A stretch of 9,674 bases of DNA from Helicobacteraceae bacterium (GTDB taxonomy: Bacteria > Campylobacterota > Campylobacteria > Campylobacterales > Sulfurimonadaceae). Within the stretch, counting starts at the first letter, position 1, and each line of letters starts with the position of its first letter. This document shows positions 6,180 to 9,674 of the stretch, one piece after another. The notes beneath the pieces were generated by a model. The model made no database searches. It was not told where the DNA came from and saw nothing but the letters and a program-made list of their open reading frames with translations. Where the stretch lies: assembly GCA_027057185.1 (NCBI GenBank), contig JALUJE010000165.1, forward strand, positions 1-9,674. Direction: 5' to 3'. The translations under genes and the position numbers were made by a program.

Positions 6180-7459
6180 GTCTCCAACACCTCGGCAATA
6201 AGCTCAATGGGATTTTTAAAAATCGTCTTGACATCGGCTTCATGCATTGAATTATTAATTTGCATGCGACAGGCGCTGCATTCAGCAGAGACAATATGTG
6301 CGTTAGTCTGACCAATCATGGCAGCTTTTGGTCTTCCGGCAGCTTGTGCAAAATGAAATTTCTCTGTCTGCATGGTCACACCGCCAAAGCCGCAACAGGC
6401 ATTGGGATCACTCATCTCCACCATATCATAGTTATGCGCAATAAGTTTGCGTGGCTCTTCATAAATACCCTGCATTTTTCGGGCATGGCATGGGTCATGA
6501 TAGGTCACCCGAAAATCACTCCGTTGTTTCGATGCCAACAGGTCATTGAGATGGGTATGTTGTTCTAGCCACTCCGTTGCCATAAAAATTTTACGTCGCA
6601 GTGCTACAGCACGGTCTAGCCACTCCGGCTGATCATGAAAAAAATGTTCATAATCGACGCGCAGCATGGCACTACAAGTTGCCTCAGGCACAATAATCGC
6701 TTCCACTTCATCAATAAAACTCTCAAAATACTCAATATTTTTCTTGGCATTATGATCGACGGTAGCAAAATCACCCGTAAAATATGCTGGAGCACCACAG
6801 CAAAGCTGTTGTTTTGGAATTAGTACATCAATCTCAAGATGTTTGAGTATCGTTAACAGTCCCGAACCGATCTCGGTATAGTTGTAGTTCCCCAAACAAC
6901 CTATGAAAATGGCAACTTTTCGGCTACCGCCATTGTGAATCTGTTCAGGATTGGCATTTAAAAATGAGGTCTTCCCCATAGCCGGTAACAAACGGTCTTT
7001 TTTAATGATGGGCAGAGAAAAACGTGGTTCCATCGATGCAATCTCATGTCTGATTTTAAATCCACATGTCTGAAACACATAACCCAGTTTAAAAAGAATG
7101 TCCATGGTACGGCGATGACGCAACAAGTAAAAAAAGGCTTTTTTAAACCATGCAATACCGTATTGTTGAGCAATGTCGGAGCGTACCTGCTCAATAATCA
7201 TATCTGTCGGCAACGATTTGGGACAGACATCAACGCAGTTAGTACACAAAAAACAGCTCTCAAAAATATCTTTAGCAGTGCTATCGAGTTCAAGTTCTCC
7301 TCGCTTATAAGCACCAAGAAGATCAATAAACCCCCGTGGACTTGTTACTTCATCGGCATTGACATTATGAATGGTACAGACCGGAATACATTTACCGCAC
7401 TTTATGCATGCATCAGATATAGCGGTAAAATCAAAAATTTCTTCAGGTGTTTTTGACAC
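6176..7459 (-). CDS. (Fe-S)-binding oxidoreductase subunit with two CCG domains (GlcF/GlpC/LldE-like)
   Basis: 427 residues. The N-terminal double [4Fe-4S] ferredoxin domain has Cys18-21-24-28 (CIKCGKCIPVC) and Cys69-72-75-79 (CFLCTNCVDVCP). Two cysteine-rich CCG domains follow: Cys188, CCG at 220-222 and Cys262-S-A-Met265; then Cys324 (HDPCH), CCG at 355-357 and Cys394-S-A-Cys397. The last Cys of the first domain is Met, as is common in this family. Such proteins are electron-transfer subunits of glycolate, lactate or glycerol-3-phosphate dehydrogenases or heterodisulfide reductase-like complexes. No flavoprotein partner is nearby, so the substrate is unknown. The start must be GTG at 7459, because there is no in-frame ATG before residue 87 and both clusters need the N terminus. 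That GTG directly follows the hemN stop in the same frame. A recalled parallel is the hemN-glpC pair in Helicobacter. Confidence 0.9.
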   Translation of the reverse strand: MSKTPEEIFDFTAISDACIKCGKCIPVCTIHNVNADEVTSPRGFIDLLGAYKRGELELDSTAKDIFESCFLCTNCVDVCPKSLPTDMIIEQVRSDIAQQYGIAWFKKAFFYLLRHRRTMDILFKLGYVFQTCGFKIRHEIASMEPRFSLPIIKKDRLLPAMGKTSFLNANPEQIHNGGSRKVAIFIGCLGNYNYTEIGSGLLTILKHLEIDVLIPKQQLCCGAPAYFTGDFATVDHNAKKNIEYFESFIDEVEAIIVPEATCSAMLRVDYEHFFHDQPEWLDRAVALRRKIFMATEWLEQHTHLNDLLASKQRSDFRVTYHDPCHARKMQGIYEEPRKLIAHNYDMVEMSDPNACCGFGGVTMQTEKFHFAQAAGRPKAAMIGQTNAHIVSAECSACRMQINNSMHEADVKTIFKNPIELIAEVLET

Positions 7460-8830
7460 TTATACCGTCTTTGAAAAAGTTTTCTTTGATGCGGCATGCT
7501 TTGACATATACGCATCAAACGGCATACAGATGTTACGAATCAGTAAAGTTCCGGTATCAGAACATTCAATTTTGTCCTTCGATATTGTCACAAGTGCTTC
7601 CTCTGCCAACGGCTCTAACGCAGCAATAGCATCAGAAAAATAGGTATTAAAATCAACATCAAATTTCTCATTAAAGCGTGCAATGTCAAGCTTAAAATTA
7701 CTCATAAGCTCCATAATGACATATTGGCGAATCTGATCGTCATCATTTAGAAGCACCCCGCGTTCAAAAGGAAGTTTTCCTGCTTCAATGGCTGCTTCAT
7801 ATGCTTTCATTTCTTTAAAGTTCTGCGCGTAGTAATCGTTCCCTTCACCAATAGAGGTCAGTCCAATACCAATAAGGTCGGCACCGCCTTTGGTCGTGTA
7901 CCCTTGAAAATTTCGATGCAATTCTCCTTTTTCAATGGCAAGAAAAAGCTCGTCTTCAGGTTTAGCAAAGTGGTCCATACCAATCATTCGGTAACCGTGA
8001 GAGTTAAGAAAATCAATGGTATGCTGCATAATCTGAAGCTTCTCGTCAGGAAGCGGCAGTGTCGTTTCATCAATTTTTCGCATGGTTTTTTTCATCCACG
8101 GCACATGCGCATAATTAAAGACGGCAAAGCGATCGGGGTTGAGAGTCAACGCCAATTCAAGTGTCTTTTTAAAGGTTTCCAGCGTCTGATACGGTAACCC
8201 GTAAATCAGGTCAATGTTAACACTTTTCATCTGATATTTCCGTGCCAACTCCATGGCTCCTTTAGAGATCTCATACGACTGTACCCGATGCACCGCTACT
8301 TGAACTTTTTCGTCAAAATCCTGTACGCCGAAACTGACACGGTTAAACCCGCCTTCACGCAACACCTTCATCTGATCTTCGTTAATATGACGCGGATCAA
8401 TCTCACATGATATCTCGGCATCGGCAATAAAATTTTTGAAATAGGATCGAATCATTGCTATGACTTCTTGGAGCTGATCGGCAGTGAAAAATGTCGGGGT
8501 ACCGCCACCAAAATGCATCTGAATGACCTCGCGTGACATATCCAGATGTTGACTTAAGAGTTCCATTTCCCGTTTGAGGTACTCGATATAGCGTAACATT
8601 TTCTCTTCTTTGGAGGTAAAAACAACATTACAGCCACAGAAGTAACAGGCATTGCGACAAAACGGCAAATGAAAATAGAGCGAAAGCGGTCGATTTTTAT
8701 CTTGATTTTCAAGCTTACCAATATAGGCTTCATAACTGTATGTATCGCTAAATTCCAGTGCTGTCGGATAACTGGTATAGCGTGGACCGGGTTTGGAGTA
8801 TTTGGTAAATTTTGCAAAATCAAGCATCAT
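7460..8830 (-). CDS. hemN: Oxygen-independent coproporphyrinogen III oxidase (radical SAM)
   Basis: Converts coproporphyrinogen III to protoporphyrinogen IX without oxygen, using S-adenosylmethionine radicals; cytoplasmic, haem synthesis. The 456 residues match true HemN (about 457) rather than the shorter HemW. The cluster motif PFCRNACYFCGCN gives Cys58, Cys62 and Cys65 plus Cys67, the HemN-type CxxxCxxCxC. The SAM-binding GGGTP is at 108-112, and the N-terminal segment PGPRYTSYPTA (14-24) is typical of HemN. Two ATG codons stand in tandem at 8830 and 8827; AGG six bases before the first favours it. First gene of an operon of four. Its TAA abuts the GTG of the Fe-S protein gene. Low-oxygen use fits a microaerophilic or anaerobic organism. 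Confidence 0.97.
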   Translation of the reverse strand: MMLDFAKFTKYSKPGPRYTSYPTALEFSDTYSYEAYIGKLENQDKNRPLSLYFHLPFCRNACYFCGCNVVFTSKEEKMLRYIEYLKREMELLSQHLDMSREVIQMHFGGGTPTFFTADQLQEVIAMIRSYFKNFIADAEISCEIDPRHINEDQMKVLREGGFNRVSFGVQDFDEKVQVAVHRVQSYEISKGAMELARKYQMKSVNIDLIYGLPYQTLETFKKTLELALTLNPDRFAVFNYAHVPWMKKTMRKIDETTLPLPDEKLQIMQHTIDFLNSHGYRMIGMDHFAKPEDELFLAIEKGELHRNFQGYTTKGGADLIGIGLTSIGEGNDYYAQNFKEMKAYEAAIEAGKLPFERGVLLNDDDQIRQYVIMELMSNFKLDIARFNEKFDVDFNTYFSDAIAALEPLAEEALVTISKDKIECSDTGTLLIRNICMPFDAYMSKHAASKKTFSKTV

Positions 8831-8838
8831 AAAAAACC

Positions 8839-8847
8839 TACATGTAA
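8839..8847 (+). repeat. TACATGTAA motif, copy 5 (hemN leader)
   Basis: The only copy outside coding sequence. On the minus strand TTTACATGTAGG lies between the predicted hemN -10 box and start codon, and its last bases run into the ribosome binding site. Confidence 0.5.
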
Positions 8848-8864
8848 ATTAAAGTTAGTACGCG

Positions 8865-8870
8865 ATTATG
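8865..8870 (-). promoter_or_regulatory. Possible hemN operon promoter (-10 box)
   Basis: CATAAT on the minus strand, 34 bases before the hemN ATG, with T-runs upstream and no good -35 box at the normal distance. A TTGACA sits further upstream (8915-8910) but has no -10 box 16-18 bases on. The whole gap from the hemN start to the inverted repeat (8831-8938) holds no gene that I can support. Confidence 0.4.
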
Positions 8871-8938
8871 CCAAGGTATGGTTGAAGATGTGCTAAAAAA
8901 AAGCAATTATGTCAAAAAAGGGAGAAATTGATCGCTGA

Positions 8939-8961
8939 TGCATAGCAAATTTTGCTATGCA
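8939..8961. repeat. Perfect inverted repeat (hairpin) at the end of the SQR-small protein unit
   Basis: Arms TGCATAGCAAA (8939-8949) and TTTGCTATGCA (8951-8961) with a single central T; in RNA this would form an 8-9 pair stem with a small AT-rich loop. It begins one base after the stop codon (8964-8962) of the 62-residue gene. It probably acts as a terminator or 3' RNA-stabilising hairpin for that unit. There is no T-run directly after it on either strand; on the minus strand a T6 run follows only about 16 bases later (8914-8919). It is therefore not a textbook intrinsic terminator. Confidence 0.6.
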
Positions 8962-9150
8962 CTAACTCTGATTATGACTCTTTAAAATTAAAATCGTCAT
9001 ACGAATATTAATGGCGATAAATCGAATAATCTGCCATAACACACAGGTTCGTAAAAACTTCTGCATGCCTAGAGGAACCATCGTACCCGACTGGGCAGTA
9101 TAGGGTTCTATATGTTGTACGTGTTTGTTGTCTTCTTGAATCTCACTCAT
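8962..9150 (-). CDS. Small protein of unknown function downstream of the SQR-like gene
   Basis: 62 residues. I do not recognise a family. AAGGAG lies six bases before the ATG, the best ribosome binding site in the window, and the gap to the SQR-like stop is only 18 bases, so it should be co-expressed with that gene. Residues 1-20 are polar and acidic. Residues 30-57 form a hydrophobic stretch with basic residues at 31, 34, 43, 50 and 57, so it looks like an amphipathic helix lying on a membrane or a poor transmembrane helix rather than a clean one. Cys36 is the only cysteine. The coding sequence runs right up to the inverted repeat. A role next to a membrane-bound SQR (anchor, assembly or regulation) is a guess from position. 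Confidence 0.68.
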   Translation of the reverse strand: MSEIQEDNKHVQHIEPYTAQSGTMVPLGMQKFLRTCVLWQIIRFIAINIRMTILILKSHNQS

Positions 9151-9168
9151 GTGTCGCTCCTTAAGATA

Positions 9169-9674
9169 TTATTCCGGAATCAACGTCCAGCCCGGCTTGA
9201 GCTGTGCTTTCCAGATAAATGCGTAGTGCAACAGGTGTTTCACCCAATGCGCCGCCAGTCCAATTTCACCGGTAGTACCATTAATATCCCGTCCGGTTCC
9301 CGGATATTTTTCAAAGTCGGGAATAATTGGATAGACCGTCATGGCTGCTGCCGTTCCGCTAAAGAGTCCTTTACCGGCCGATGCAACGCATGCTGCACCC
9401 ATTTTAGACATATTTGCCGTATGTGTCGGTGTTTCAGAAGTTCCTTTGATCATGTCGCATACACTTTGTGCTACGGCTTTACCCATCATGGCAGAGGGCA
9501 TTCCCGTACGCGGCGGTGTCGGATTAATCGGTGTACCGTTTGGTGAACTCATCGGCTTGGAAATAAGATGTGGCGGTGCAAATGCAATACCCACGGCAAA
9601 CATATTTTTATACGTCGGATTTTGCAGTGTACTGGGCCAATCTTGCGGTTTCCATTCTTCGTACGGCTTGGGAG
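9169..9674 (-). CDS. Sulfide:quinone oxidoreductase-family flavoprotein, C-terminal part (5' end outside the window)
   Basis: Only the last 167 residues are visible; the frame is open to the window edge. SQRs are membrane-associated FAD enzymes that oxidise sulfide and reduce quinone. The visible part has NPTYKNMFAVGIAFAPP, which matches the FAD-binding end of the pyridine nucleotide-disulfide oxidoreductase fold in SQR and flavocytochrome c sulfide dehydrogenases, then PRTGMPSAMMGKAVAQSV, MGAACVASAG, a GEIGLAAHWVKHLLHY segment that could contact the membrane, and the end PGWTLIPE. The Cys in GAAC is a candidate for the C-terminal redox cysteine. I cannot assign the SQR type or exclude a related NAD(P)/FAD oxidoreductase, because the N-terminal motifs are missing. 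It is followed by the 62-residue gene. Confidence 0.8.
   Translation of the reverse strand, partial: PKPYEEWKPQDWPSTLQNPTYKNMFAVGIAFAPPHLISKPMSSPNGTPINPTPPRTGMPSAMMGKAVAQSVCDMIKGTSETPTHTANMSKMGAACVASAGKGLFSGTAAAMTVYPIIPDFEKYPGTGRDINGTTGEIGLAAHWVKHLLHYAFIWKAQLKPGWTLIPE

Noticed and set aside
8910..8915. TTGACA on the minus strand as a -35 box for hemN
   Set aside because: No -10-like hexamer occurs 16-18 bases downstream; the sequence there is a T-run followed by AGCACATC.
8928..8941. FNR-like half site TTGAT upstream of hemN
   Set aside because: Only the left half matches TTGAT-N4-ATCAA; the right half (GATGC) does not, so an FNR box is not supported.
9112..9546. Long open frame on the plus strand opposite the SQR-like gene
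   Set aside because: It overlaps a frame with clear flavoprotein motifs, has no recognisable domain, and its Cys/Arg-rich composition is that of an antisense shadow.
1..9674. Mobile elements, CRISPR arrays, phage or defence genes, tRNA or rRNA genes
   Set aside because: I looked for transposase or integrase motifs, regularly spaced repeats and tRNA-like folds; apart from the tmRNA nothing of this kind is present.

Overview
The window looks like chromosomal core sequence from a member of the Campylobacterota (Epsilonproteobacteria), most likely a sulfur-oxidising Sulfurovum- or Sulfurimonas-type organism. The reasons are the style of the proteins, the AT-rich promoters with recognisable -10 boxes but no clear -35 boxes, the panB-ruvB pairing, the hemN-(Fe-S protein) pairing, a tmRNA tag of the ANN... 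type, and a sulfide:quinone oxidoreductase-like gene at the right edge. The genus is inferred from recalled family resemblance, not from a search.

Layout, left to right. Positions 89-465 hold a one-piece tmRNA gene (ssrA) on the minus strand. Upstream of it, also on the minus strand, lies a two-gene unit: a small Hpt-domain protein (1225-1629), then trpA (488-1228), which starts at a TTG overlapping the Hpt stop. The ssrA promoter sits at the trpA stop. A short divergent promoter region (1630-1716) separates this unit from a plus-strand cluster of panB (1717-2508), ruvB (2518-3528, GTG start) and an AI-2E/PerM-type membrane protein (3528-4574), all tightly packed or overlapping.

The plus-strand cluster runs convergently into lgt with a 14-base overlap of coding sequence. 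The minus-strand cluster, in transcription order, is hemN (8830-7460), a GlcF/GlpC-like iron-sulfur protein with two CCG domains (7459-6176), an unnamed secreted protein (6179-5385) and lgt (5379-4561). The joints are a directly abutting in-frame TAA|GTG, an ATGA overlap, and a 5-base gap. To the right, also on the minus strand, are the 3' part of an SQR-family flavoprotein gene (9169 to the window edge) and, 18 bases downstream of it, a gene for a 62-residue protein with an excellent ribosome binding site (8962-9150). A perfect 11-base-arm inverted repeat begins directly at the stop codon of that small gene.

Most of this is housekeeping: pantothenate, tryptophan and haem synthesis, Holliday-junction branch migration, lipoprotein maturation and ribosome rescue. 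I see no mobile element, CRISPR array, phage or defence system. The least explained signals are a palindromic word (TACATGTA, extending to TACATGTAAA) that occurs five times in 9.7 kb in different genes and different reading frames, the small protein coupled to the SQR-like gene, the secreted protein in the hemN-lgt operon, and the single-stop junction between hemN and the Fe-S protein gene.
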